The notes: generated from the letters alone by a model not told the origin. DNA of 64,000 nucleotides from Otatea glauca (GCA_036346275.1 CM070723.1:51476743-51540742), one strand, 5' to 3'. Counted from the stretch's first letter, positions 24,421 through 34,629 are shown. Translations and numbers: made by a program.

Positions 24421-25100
24421 GAGATGGCGGGACGATGCTAGATGAGTCTGATACTCTAGGAAGTTTTGGGTGAGGCTATAGCTCTTGCTTGCCATGTTTC
24501 TAATCGCGTGTTTTGAGAGCACATTTGCATCGCACTTCTTATGAGTTGAGGTATGGGCGAAAGCCCGTGTGTCTCATTTTCGCGTTTTGGTTGCAAGTGT
24601 TTTATCTTGAAATCTGTAACCTAGATAAGTTTGAGTCTCGTTCTTCGATGGTATCTTTCTAGGTTACTCGACTTCTTCTCGTAGCTATAGGGTGCAGGCG
24701 TTGATGCGCATAGGATCATAGAGACTGTGATGTGACCTTTGATGAGGCTAGCCGGGAGCTAGACCTGATGTTTCAGACTCTTCTTATCCCTCCGAGACCA
24801 TCTTTGTAGAAGATGAGGATGATGGAGATGATGGTGTTCCACCGGATCCAGTCCCCTCTACACCTGAGGTGCCTCATGTTTCCATTTCTGCACCTCAGGG
24901 AGACCAGCCCTTGCCTTCCGACTCTCCTTCAACGAGTGGCTCTGTTCCTACCTCTTCTGTTCAAGAGGTAGAGGCTACTTCTGTTGCTAGACCTCCCCGT
25001 CATATTCAGAGACGTCATCCTCCTGATCAGATGATTGGCGATTTGTTCGAGCGTGTCACACGCTCAAGAACGGGTCTGTCCTCCTTCTGTCTTCACTCTG
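24421..25100 (+). other. degraded integrase C-terminal and linker region of the Sirevirus
   Basis: Fragments matching the copia integrase tail are scattered and out of frame. At 24869-25070 an open stretch rich in P and S (SAPQGDQPLPSDSPST) corresponds to the variable linker before reverse transcriptase. Confidence 0.5.
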
Positions 25101-25960
25101 CCTTCGTTGCCTCCTTTGAGCCGAAGGATGTTTCTCATGCATTATCCGATGAGTCGTGGATTAATGCTATGCATGAGGAACTTGAGAACTTTGAGAGGAA
25201 CAAGGTATGGCGACTTGTCGAGCCCCATCCGGTCATAATGTCATTGGGACCAAGTGGGTGTTCAAAAACAAGCAGAGTGAGGATGGGGTTGTCATTCGCA
25301 ACAAGGCTAGGCTAGTTGCAGGGGCTTTCTCGAGGTTGAGGGTCTTGACTTTGAGAGACCTTTGCCCGTAGCTAGGCTAGAGGCTATTAGGATCTGCTTG
25401 CATTTTCTCGCATCCCGGGCTTCAAGCTCTATCAAATGGATGTCAAGAGTGCATTCCTCAATGGCTATATTGAGGAAGAGGTTTATGTCAAGCAACCTCC
25501 GAGATTCGAGAACCCCAAGTTTTGAGTCATGTATACAAGCTTTCCAAAGCTCTATATGGACTCAAGCAGCCCTCGAGCATGGTATGAGAGGCTCAAGTCT
25601 TATCTTCTCACCATGACTTTAAAATAGGCATAGTAGACAAAACTCGCTCATCGACACCATGAGTCTCATTTTCTTCTTGTCGGTTTATGTGGACGATATC
25701 ATTTTTGGTGGCTCGTCTCATTCGCTTGTGTCTCAGTTTTCTGAGGTGATGAGCACAGAGTTTGAGATGAGTATGATGGGCGAGTTGAGCTACTTTATTG
25801 GCTTCTAAATCAAGCAGACTCGGAAGGGTACTTTCTTGCATCAAGGCAAATATACCCGTGACCTCCTGAGGCGCTTCGATATGTCTGATGGGAAGCTGGT
25901 GATGACTCCTATGGCCACCACTTCTGTCCTCGAGCCTGATGAGGATGGTGAGCCTGCTGA
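25100..25960 (+). pseudogene. Sirevirus reverse transcriptase (broken)
   Basis: Seen in shifting frames: ESWINAMHEELENFERNKVW (25157-25216); KWVFKNKQSEDGVV (about 25255-25295); YQMDVKSAFLNGYIEEEVYV (about 25430-25485); YVDDIIFGG (about 25685-25711), which holds the catalytic YVDD; MMGELSYFIG (about 25773-25805). These are the ordered copia reverse transcriptase blocks. At least five frameshifts interrupt them, so no enzyme is made. Confidence 0.85.
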
Positions 25961-26570
25961 TCAAAAGGAGTTTCGGAGCATGATCGGCTCCTCTTGTACC
26001 TCATCGCTTGAGGCCGGACATACATTTTGTTTGTGTGTGCGTGCGCTCGATTTCAAGCTTCTCCTCGCGCCTCTCACCGCTAAGCGGTCAAGCGCATCTT
26101 CAGTACCTTCGTGCTACCACCGATTATGGTATTTGGTACTCTTCGTCTTCTTGTCTATCTCTTAGAGCCTTTTCCGATGCCGACTTTGCTGGCTGTAGGA
26201 TAGATAGGAAGAGCACTTCTGGCACTTGCCAATTCATTGGCACTTCTCTCATTTCTTGGTCATCTAGGAAGCAGTCCAGAGTTGCACAGTCCACCGCTGA
26301 GGCCGAGTATGTTCTTTGCGGCCGATTCTTTGTAGCAGTGCTCTGGATGAGATCGACCTTACGGGACTTTGGATTAGAGATAGAGAGTGTGCCACTTTTC
26401 GTGACAACACTACGCTATTTGCATTGCTAAAAACCCAAGGCAACATTCCGGACCAAGCACATTGATATTAGATATCACTTCCTTAGAGACCATGTGGAGA
26501 AGGGAGATATCGCGCTTCATTCGTGAGAGTGACCTTGATTAGCCGATATCTTCACCAAGCCTTTGGATAG
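25960..26570 (+). pseudogene. Sirevirus RNase H (broken)
   Basis: ADFAGCRIDRKSTSGTCQFI and SWSSRKQSRVAQSTAEAEYV at about 26178-26310 are copia RNase H signatures, followed by a degraded end (KHIDIRYHFLRDHVEKG) to about 26510. The frame breaks before and after. It would remove RNA from RNA-DNA hybrids during replication. Confidence 0.8.
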
Positions 26571-28503
26571 CTCCAGTTTGTTGCCTTGAGGAGTGAGCTT
26601 GGAGTCGTGAGCCCTTACGGCCTTTCGTGAGGGGAGCCGGTTTGTATATTATGTATTATATGTTTTCTTCCACTTAGCTTTTCTTTTCTTTGTGTTTCTT
26701 TTGGGTGACTTTGGGCTTGTTTTCTTGAGTTGAGTTCACTCACTTAGACTTCTGGCATGCCTTCCATGGACCTCTTATCTTGTGCTTTAGGTTGCTATCA
26801 TGCGTGATTAGTCTTCTCTCTTCTCTCTAGGTTGAGTTCCCTCACGCCTTATAAGTCTAGCGGTATTGGGCCTCCAGGTAGACAGGGTCTGTGTGCACTC
26901 CTTAGTTGGGATCTAGAGTCAGTTTCCCTATGTCAGACACTGGGGAAGATAAGAGCGAGTCTAAGCCGTAGTGAGTCTCTTCTATCTTATCTATGCTCAA
27001 TAGCCATCCAGTTTTGCAGTTTCTCGGTTTCTTCTCCTCATTCTGCTTTTTCGTTTGTTATTGAGTTCATTCGGGTTTTCTTTATGCCTAATCTTGATAA
27101 TAACTCAACTTTAACCAGATTTGAGCTTAAAATTGATTCATTTGTTGAGGGGGAGTTTGGGAATCTGTTCATGCATTGCATTTAGACTGCATTTTCTGTT
27201 TTATGAGCTTTGTCTATTATGCATTTGACTCAATCTTCGTGAAATACATCATGCTATATCTTTTAAAGAAAATCACTAGCTTAGATATATCCAAGTTCAT
27301 TTATCAAGCTAAGGTTAATTAAAATCTGAAAAAACTTAAAGCTTTAAATGAAAACTTGATGAAACATGTTGCTTTTGCTTACTAAGTTTCTTCTTTAGGG
27401 ACTTTTACCATGAATTGTGAAATTTTGGATTTCTCTAGAGTCCCTATAGCAACTTGGGTGAAATTTGCTTGATCCATATTTGAGTCCTTCAGAATTGCTC
27501 ATATGTGCTAAATTGAAAATAAAAAAAAATTGACTCTTTTGTGCAAAATTGATCTCAGCACTTTATATTCTCGAGACTGCCTCCCATTGCATTTGGGATG
27601 AACTTGGAATATATTGTGTATGACCAAGATCATTCTCTTAAGAGTTACTCTTGAGATGATCGAAAATGGCTTGAGTCAATCAACAAAAGAAAATGCAAAT
27701 ATCAAACACATAAGTGGGTAAAGAATGCAAATAATGTCAAAAATTTGCACCCCGCTATGTTTTTCGAAGTCTTAAAGAAAATTTGCATAAATTGAAAAAT
27801 GGGCTCGAAGGACCTTATATGCACTTCAAAATTCCCCAAAGTGTTGAGTAGGTTGAACTCTAGGTTTTCCATTTGATCCTTAAGTGGTTTTGCTTCTAGT
27901 TTTGAAACTTTGCTAAGTTTTGCACTTGTCAAATCTTGCTAAAATGATACATTTTCAAAACCTAGCTTATGAGCAAAATTTGTTATTTGCACTTGGACAT
28001 GTCTTAGTTTGGTCATAATCTAAGATTGATAAGTTTGGTGTCATATCTTGTCATTATGATCATTTGGATAATCTTCAAAGCTCCCTTAGGTTGCATTTCA
28101 TGTATACATAAAAAGGGGGAGAATTTTTCTTTTTGATGCCTATATTGCCAAAAGGGGGAGAAATCGTAGAAAAGGCATCATTAAAAATGTGAAAGCTTAT
28201 TTGGTTCTTATGATCTTTGTAAAATTTTGCTAATTCTTATGGATCATAATTACATAATCACTTATGGATCATAATTACACAATCACATTTGGCGCTTATG
28301 ATTGGATTTTAGAGCTTTTTGTGGAAAACTTGCTCTTTACTTGATTTAGCTCTAAAATATGTCTTACCAACTTGGTCATGTTCTCAGTCTATTCTCTCTG
28401 GACCATGTGTGTTTTTGCAATCAAATTGCTTTCTTCTTATCTTACTCAAACTCAAATTTATGCCTTTTATAAGGTTTGTCAATATACTCATCAAGGGGGA
28501 GAT
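26571..28503 (+). other. Sirevirus 3' non-coding region with repeated polypurine motifs
   Basis: About 1.9 kb between RNase H and the 3' LTR with no reliable reading frame. It carries four purine tracts of the same type: 27147-27155 (gagggggag), 28111-28122 (aaaagggggaga), 28150-28162 (aaaagggggagaaa core) and 28493-28502 (aagggggaga). The last lies directly at the 3' LTR and is the working polypurine tract. Multiple such copies are a reported Sirevirus feature. Confidence 0.7.
28493..28503 (+). other. polypurine tract
   Basis: AAGGGGGAGAT directly before the 3' LTR start TGAAGG at 28504; primer site for plus-strand synthesis. Confidence 0.8.
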
Positions 28504-30460
28504 TGAAGGACCATGTGGAGGTCCATCCTTGCTTGTGATGAGTATTTGACTTTATATGATCTAGGATAGCTTAGATTTGAGTTTGTATTTAAATATGATC
28601 TTCATGTGTTGGCCGGACCAATTTTTTGTGATCTTCATGTGTAGGCCGGACCAAATTTTTGTGATCTTCATGTGTAGGCCGGACCAAATTTTTATGATCT
28701 TCATGTGTTGGCCGGACCAAATTTTTGTGATCTTCATGTGTATAACGGACCAAATCGCGATGGTTTTCATGTGTATAACGGACCAAATCGCGATGGTTTT
28801 CATGTGTACAACGGACCAAATCGCGATGGTTCTCATGTGTACTACGGACCAATTTTACTCGTATGTAGTAATATGCATTTTTGAAAGTTTTACCGTGCTC
28901 AAAAAATTATTTGGTCTACATAAAAGTTGTAGAGAATTTCAAGACGCATCTTTTTCATGTTGACAAGTTTTTCATTTGAGCGACATAAAAAATCATATAA
29001 AATCGGGAAGGTTAACAGAGATTCTCACGTGTACTACGGACCAATTTTCCAGCGTGCAGTAATATGCATTTTTGAGGGTCTTCTCGTGCACGAAAAATTA
29101 TGTGTTATACATGAAAGTTGTAGATAATTTCGAAACACAAGTTTTTCATGTTGACAAGATTTTCAGTAGAACAACATATAAAATCATAACAAATTGAGAA
29201 GATCCTGCTGTATTGAAAACAGCTTGTCTGCATTTGGTTGAAATGCTTTGGTCCGTTTTTGGTTTTTCTTTTCTAACCCCAACTCGTGATCGAATTGTTG
29301 TGATGGGTTCATGGTGGAACCAAGAAGGATTTCTTGTCTTTGTGAATGTAGGACTTCATTTGGTGGTCATGGTGAGGCGAAGGAGGTGGAACTAGGCATG
29401 GGATAGCCGGAGGTTCAAGTTGGCCGGAAGTTCGCCGGAAGATGGCCGGAGATGAAGTCGGTGTAGTTCGAAGAGACAAGAGATTACTGGAGAAGCTAGC
29501 TTATCACTACTTGGATCAAGAAGAGCTGTAGGGTTGCGCCTACGGAAGATAAAGTAGTGGATAAAGTGTAGCTTCTTTGTTAGGTGTACTAAGAAAGTAC
29601 ACGAGTGTAGTTGAGAGTTGTTGAGAGTGACAGTGTAAGGATCAAATCCTGGCTCTTGGAAGTTGGCTTAGGATTGAAACAAGACATCCAAGGGTGGGAA
29701 TTGATCCCAGGTCACTATAAATAGAGGGGTAGGGGTAGCCTCCCCTCTTTGAAGGTTCTGAGGTTTTTGCTGCTCATTTGAGTTTTGCCTACTTTGTTGT
29801 GAGGCTTTGTAAACCTCCCTTCCAGAAATGAAATGTTCTTCATTTATGTTCTAGTTTCATTTCCTTTACGCATTTACATTACGCACTTAAATTCTGCTAT
29901 CTAAATTCCGCATTTACTTACTTGCAATTTACTTTACGTATTTTGGATTTGCCTCATCTCCTTCTACATGCTATTGAATCTTTGTTGAAATTCATGGTTG
30001 ATGAACTCTTCTCTTGATTCGATGCTTTCAATCATTTAGGCAATCCTTCTGTTCTTGTTGCAAGTTGTAAATCTGTGTGTTCTTGAAGTGTGTAAAACGT
30101 GTGACTTGCAGTTCTTTAGTTTTGATTTGCCCCTGGTTCAAGTTATGCAAAGAAACTGATCTTTTGTTCCTTCATGATGAATTCTTAATTGATCGAGTTT
30201 TGGTGTTTACTCTTGTGCTATCTTGCTTGCTGTGACGTATGAGAAGGCATTCAAAGTCTATCTTGATCATTAGAATCTTACAAGCAAGCCAAGATCATAG
30301 ATTGGCTTTTGAGTCGTCTTGCTTTTGAAACACTTTGTGTTTTTCTAGTCTCTGTTCTTTACAAGCAGTATTGAGTCTTTTGACTAGCATTTGTCCAAGA
30401 GGTGGGAAAATTTATTTTGGGACCATTCACCCCCCCTCTGGTCGCCATCTCGGTCTTTCA
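28504..30460 (+). repeat. 3' LTR of the Sirevirus
   Basis: 1957 bp, nearly collinear with the 5' LTR. It is longer mainly by one 33-bp repeat unit and by about ten single bases. Where the two differ by a lost base, the 3' copy is often the fuller one (for example ggccggaagttcgccgg near 29422-29440 against a shortened 5' form). Confidence 0.9.
28595..28858 (+). repeat. 33-bp tandem repeat, 8 units, in 3' LTR
   Basis: Eight 33-bp units against seven in the 5' LTR. The extra unit is a copy of the tataacggaccaaatcgcg type (third from the end). Confidence 0.9.
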
Positions 30461-30465
30461 GTATA
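30461..30465. repeat. target-site duplication, right (GTATA)
   Basis: Matches 18741-18745; the host LTR sequence resumes here (tgcgattactt, as at 5775 in the other solo LTR). Confidence 0.85.
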
Positions 30466-31859
30466 TGCGATTACTTATTAATCATGCTTAGTCATTCTTT
30501 AACAACAGAATAATAGATGAAGAGATATGTTGTTCTTTGTATTTTAAAAAGGTGAGATATGATTCAAGGTTGTTGATATTTTGGTAAAAATAAAAATAAA
30601 ACTATGATTTGACACGACCGTTTATTGGCAATAGCCGGATGTGCATGTGCTTTGCACGTAGATAGGGGAGATTTCTCGCCTGGGTCGGATTAAGGACCGA
30701 ACGACGTATTGTATAATCTAAGTATATCAGTACAACCACAAGTGCTAGTATGAGATAGCCTTAACTTATTAAGTTACTTAGATTTAACTTTGCACATTGG
30801 AAGGTTATAGTAGTGCGGGCTTTCTGGGATGGATTGCTCGAAGGGGTGCCCTCATCGAGGTGTTGAGAATAACGCCTGCCGATACAACAACATACGCCAC
30901 ACTATAGGGAGAAGTGGGAAAATAGGGTGTATAACAATTAGTCATACAGTGATTGTACAAATATCTTCTGCCACTATAGTATGGGCTTGTCGTCACTAGG
31001 CTGGTGCAAAGTTAGGTCTAGTTAATGTAATAGTTATGTCATGACCTCTTGGCCACACGCCAAAGGAAGCGGGAAAATAGCGGCAAAAAGAGAGTTGGTC
31101 ATGTTTTGTGGGTAAAGCTGTACACCTCTGCAGAGTTTAAAACTTTTTAAAAAGTTGTTCCCACGATTATAGGAAACTTAGTGCACTGACATTAGTTAGA
31201 AGTTTTGATATTTTAAAAAGGATTAAATTGGATATATTTGTTGAAAAGTCTTTATTTTAAATTTTATATCAGGGATTGGCAAAGGATGATTCAATTCTCA
31301 CAATCATCGAGGACTATAAGTTATTACGATTATGTTATGATTACTTGTTATTTACATATCAGTCAAACTTGCTCTTACAAATTATTACTTGATATTCATG
31401 CACAACTTAGCTTTATGCAAAATAACCGTAGTAGCGTTTCTACTGACATAGCCTATATTTATTATATATTTATGATACACCACAAGTCTTGCTGAGTACA
31501 TAAGTACTCAACTTTGCTTAATTTGTTGGACCAGTGAATGAAGGAAGTGAATTCCCAGAAGACATATATTTTGACGTAGGCTACGGCAAATATAATAATG
31601 AGTTTTTCTAGGGTCTAGTCCTTGTCAGTTGCCTAAGAGTCTTATGGGCATACTACAAGATTTTTATATTTCCGCTGTAGTTTATTTTGGTTTGTAAGTC
31701 TTTATTATATAAACAGCTTCTGCTATCATATATAAAATATTATGTATGGATTTATTATCAATATTGTAAATGTGCGTACTAGCCACCGATCATGAAAATA
31801 GTACTGTATATACATGAAACTCTTCCTGGAATTCCAAGCCAAAAAGGAGGGTCATCACA
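30466..31859 (+). other. right part of the interrupted solo LTR
   Basis: Resumes exactly where 18745 stopped, by comparison with 5770-7140 of the solo LTR at 3635. Ends GGGTCATCACA followed by CTTAA. Confidence 0.75.
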
Positions 31860-31900
31860 CTTAATCAAGTCAAAATACGCCTTTTATTTATGAATGGATA
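31860..31900. mobile_element. right end of the split Stowaway-like MITE
   Basis: cttaatcaagtcaaaatacgcc matches the final part of the intact MITE at 35503-35765 and continues what is cut at 14818. The terminal inverted repeat is decayed. Confidence 0.7.
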
Positions 31901-31914
31901 TACATATTATGCAT

Positions 31915-32070
31915 TTAATAAAACGGTTTTTTGTTTCACAACGCTCATTAGTTATCAGAAGATTTGTATGCACTCATTTATCAAGGGCTAAACTTAAGGA
32001 AAGACCCCATTAAAATTTGTAATTAACGCTTAAGCCTTTTATTGCAGTGCCCATTAATGATTCCAAAAAA
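31915..32070 (+). repeat. dispersed repeat, copy 2
   Basis: Counterpart of 2298-2460, same orientation. Confidence 0.6.
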
Positions 32071-32177
32071 TTGGATGCACTCATATAGCAAGGGATGATG
32101 TGAGAGGAGATCCCGAGGACTCTACAATTATTATTCATTTTGTTCAACTTGTTAGTAATAAATCCTTGGTTAATTAG

Positions 32178-32325
32178 TACTCCCTCCGTTCATTTCATTT
32201 TTATAAGACGTATTTTGACTTTGTATAAAAAATTAAGGTTGCACTGAAATTGAGAAAGGTATAAAAGAAAATAACTTAGATGCTCTCACTTAATTGTCTT
32301 TGAAGATGAAAGATATATACTTTGT
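32178..32325. mobile_element. Stowaway-like MITE fragment
   Basis: TA followed by CTCCCTCCGTTCATTTC, then sequence matching the left half of the MITE at 11345-11616 (ttgactttgtat, gaaattgagaaagg). The right half is missing. Confidence 0.6.
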
Positions 32326-32327
32326 GA

Positions 32328-32821
32328 TTATTCCATCTGGTTACAAATAATTATTATTTTAGATATTGGCACGGTCTTTAAAACATAGCTTTCACCACTA
32401 ATTTCTATTTAATTTATTCATAAAACCCAATAAAATTATAATATTATGAAAGTAATCCCTCCAACCACAAATAGTTATCGTTTTGGGCATCGACGCGGTC
32501 CCTAAAACTCAACTTTGACCACTAATTTCTATTGTAATATATTTAAAAACCTAATAAAATTATAATATTATGGAAGTATGTTTTGAGATAAATCTACACA
32601 TATATTTCATGCATCCAATCTAAATATTTAAAAAGATATCGATAGCTAAAGTTTTAAAATTTTGATTGCATGTATCCCAAACCGGTAAGTTTTTGTGAAT
32701 CAGAGGGAGTACTGTTCATGTATCTAATTTAAATATTTAAAAAAATATTGAAAACCAAAGTTTTGAAAGTTTGATTGCACATATATCTAAAGCGATAACT
32801 ATTTATGACCAGAGGGAGTAC
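32328..32821. mobile_element. MITE inserted into a copy of itself
   Basis: Seen: a left half (32328-32452), a full element (32455-32711, starting atccctccaaccac and ending cagagggag, flanked by TA), then a right half (32714-32821, ending in the same gaccagagggagta form). The half copies resemble the corresponding halves of the full one (aaaattataatattatg; gaaaaccaaagttttgaaa against gatagctaaagttttaaaa). The simplest reading is a TA-targeting MITE landing in the middle of an older relative. Confidence 0.65.
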
Positions 32822-32935
32822 ATGGCCATGGGATGAACCTGGCCAGCCATTTATAATAACAATAAAAATTTACATGTACGGCCTACCTGTTGGGAACACT
32901 GTGCATATCTTACCGTGAAAACTCCGTGAAACCCA

Positions 32936-33243
32936 CGTGTACAAGTTTTGAAAAATTCTCAAAAAATTACCATACGTAGGAAATGTGAGATTCTACAATC
33001 CTGTAAAATTTGAAGACCAAATCCAATCGTATTTGAAAGACGATTGAAATAAATTAAAAAGACACATTCAGCCTAAATAGAGATTTTCACTGTTTGAACT
33101 ATTCATCTCGTTGTTTGTCCTTTTCATATCTTTCATATGCGATTGAGTTTGGTCTTTAAATTTTTTACTGGGTTGTAGAAGCTCACCTCTCCTAGGTATG
33201 GTAATTTTCTGATAATTTTTTAAAACTTGTATTAGTATAGTGC
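32936..33243. mobile_element. foldback (long inverted repeat) element
   Basis: The arms at about 32938-33068 and 33108-33241 are inverted copies of each other with scattered changes (left acaagttttgaaaaatt, aattaccatacgtagg; right read inverted acaagttttaaaaaatt, aattaccatacctagg). The loop is short, about 40 bp. There is no coding. Boundaries are approximate and no clear target duplication was identified. Confidence 0.6.
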
Positions 33244-33792
33244 CCTGTCTTCCGATTTCCTTTTCCCAGCACGTAATATATGATCTTTTCCTTTTCTAGA
33301 ACGTTTGTTTCCTTTTCCTTAATTCCAGGATATTTGTTTCCTTTTCCTTGAGATGATGCTGGAGGTGGGGGGAGATCTGTTGTGGGCCACAGGGATGAGT
33401 TAGACACATTAAATAATGATCATCTGATGTGGGTGAGTAAAGCTGAGGAAAAATCTGAGAGGTTAATTTTGATGGAGGCAAGTTTCTGGGGACGTTTCGT
33501 TGGGTGCATGAAGGTTGAGCCATCTCTAGTGGAATGTATTATTTGGGGTGAACGTAGAAAAGAATGCTTAGGTGCATTATAAAGGGGTATAGATATGTGA
33601 TTTTTACGGAATTTTCACAATAAGAGGGGATTTCACCAAATATGTTGCCACTCACTAAACATGTGAGGGATTTGAATATGGACCCCACCATGCCCATAAC
33701 AAAAGAAGGAACCATTCATGGCGATATATTTAGTAGGAATTTGATAAGAAACGTCCTTGGAGTGATGTTTCCATATATACAAATTTTTTTCT
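33244..33792. other. upstream region of the MADS-box gene
   Basis: No repeat or gene recognised. The stretch 33290-33350 has a duplicated phrase (gtttccttttccttaattcc / gtttccttttccttgag). It precedes the TATA box of the 33908 gene and may hold its control elements. Confidence 0.35.
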
Positions 33793-33793
33793 T

Positions 33794-33801
33794 CTATATA
33801 A
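33794..33801 (+). promoter_or_regulatory. putative TATA box of the MADS-box gene
   Basis: tatataag lies 107-114 bp before the ATG at 33908; transcription would then begin near 33825-33835, giving a leader of about 75-80 bases. Confidence 0.5.
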
Positions 33802-33907
33802 GGGGATATTGGTAGTAATCGTCTTCGATTCTTCATTCGAGTACTCCTCGATTACCATAGATCTCTAGCTAGCTGACAGTAAGTTTCCATTAGATCTCCT
33901 TCCCAAC

Positions 33908-34510
33908 ATGGCGAGGAGGGTGGGTGTACGATATATAGAAGATGTCAGAGAGCGAGACATCACCTTTTCAAAGCGGCGTGCTGGCCTGCTCGAGGGTGCC
34001 GCCGACCTCTCCGCCCTCACCGGCTCGAGTATTGCCGTCGTCCTAGATGGTGAGATGCAATCGTTCGGCACACCGTCGGCGGACACAATCGTCGACAACT
34101 TCCTTTCGGGCGGTGCGCCCGATGGGGCGCCGTTCGCCGGCGGGCAGCTGAAAGCTAGCATCGCGGGGCTGCAGAAGGAGCTGGTACATCTGGAGACTGA
34201 GAACACGGAGGAGGAAAAGAGAACGAAGCTGTCCGTCGAGCGTACCAGGGAGACCCAAGATCTGAGCTCGACGGCGGCGGCCAAGCTTGTCTTTGGCAAG
34301 GTAGAGGATCTCAACCTCGACCAGCTCAACCAGCTGTTCTCTGACCTCTCGAGTGTCCAGCAAGACATTTCACGTCGGCTGCCAGCTCCGCTGCGTCACG
34401 GCCGCGAACTAGAGATCGGCGGCCCGAGCGTGCCACCGCCGCAGCGGCCCTCGCTGCCTCCGCAGTCCTCTTCCGGCGGTGGAAATGCCGATGCTGGGGA
34501 ATCGTACTGA
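33908..34510 (+). CDS. divergent type I (M-alpha-like) MADS-box protein, 200 aa
   Basis: Single-exon gene starting MARRVGVRYIEDVRERD. Residues 1-60 match a MADS DNA-binding and dimerisation domain of the type I group: RYIED, ITFSKRRAGLLEGAADLSAL, SIAVVLDGEMQSFGTPSAD, VDNFL. The FSKRR core is intact. However, the usual basic KKASEL segment after it reads EGAADL, and the cysteine commonly found there (LC.LC) is lost, so DNA binding may be altered. Residues about 85-120 form a charged, leucine-containing coiled-coil-like stretch (LQKELVHLETENTEEEKR), and the tail from 160 is P/S/G-rich. There is no K domain, as expected of type I. The length fits the family. The frame is free of stops in a region where neighbouring repeats are broken, and it has a TATA box and poly(A) signal, so I take it as a real host gene. 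Expression is unknown; type I MADS genes often act in endosperm or female gametophyte, which is family knowledge only. Confidence 0.85.
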   Translation: MARRVGVRYIEDVRERDITFSKRRAGLLEGAADLSALTGSSIAVVLDGEMQSFGTPSADTIVDNFLSGGAPDGAPFAGGQLKASIAGLQKELVHLETENTEEEKRTKLSVERTRETQDLSSTAAAKLVFGKVEDLNLDQLNQLFSDLSSVQQDISRRLPAPLRHGRELEIGGPSVPPPQRPSLPPQSSSGGGNADAGESY

Positions 34511-34629
34511 GCAGTGAGCACTTCCTTTGGTGCTACTTAGCTATAGCTTGTCATTTGGCGTGAAACTTTGTTTCGTGAGTCTGATATTTGCATCTGTGCG
34601 ATGCTTTGTATCTTCATTATTACTGAATG

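Larger units (their letters stand above)
18746..30460 (+). mobile_element. Sirevirus-type Ty1/copia retrotransposon, complete structure but broken genes
   Basis: Seen: two similar LTRs (18746-20659, 28504-30460) starting TGAAGGACC and ending CGGTCTTTCA, flanked by GTATA (18741-18745, 30461-30465). A tRNA-iMet-like primer site follows the 5' LTR, and a polypurine tract AAGGGGGAGA precedes the 3' LTR. The pol order is gag, protease, integrase, reverse transcriptase, RNase H, which defines Ty1/copia. Sirevirus is inferred from the large size (11.7 kb), long LTRs, a Gag with a coiled-coil C-terminal extension and two zinc-knuckle-like motifs, and several repeated polypurine motifs in the long region after RNase H. 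All reading frames carry frameshifts and stops, so this copy cannot encode its own proteins. It sits inside the solo LTR 14824-31859. Confidence 0.9.
14824..31859 (+). mobile_element. solo LTR (gypsy-type), interrupted by a hAT element and a Sirevirus
   Basis: Seen: the left end TCTAACATCCTG corresponds to the TGTAACATCC start of this LTR group with the G changed to C. The right end is GTCATCACA. The 5-bp direct repeat CTTAA lies at 14819-14823 and 31860-31864. Removing the nested hAT (15485-16489 plus duplication) and Sirevirus (18746-30460 plus duplication) leaves about 4.3 kb of LTR, in the range of the 3.5-kb solo LTR at 3635. Landmarks shared with that LTR include gcaaggcaagcacccc near 18520, ccgtttattggcaatagccgg near 30610, and agtcttgctgagtac near 31484. 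A GC-rich block at 16540-17420 lies inside the LTR and carries no recognisable gene. Confidence 0.8.

Noticed and set aside
33865..34368. Antisense open reading over the MADS-box gene
   Set aside because: Shadow of the GC-rich coding strand; no motif, while the plus strand has a clear MADS domain.
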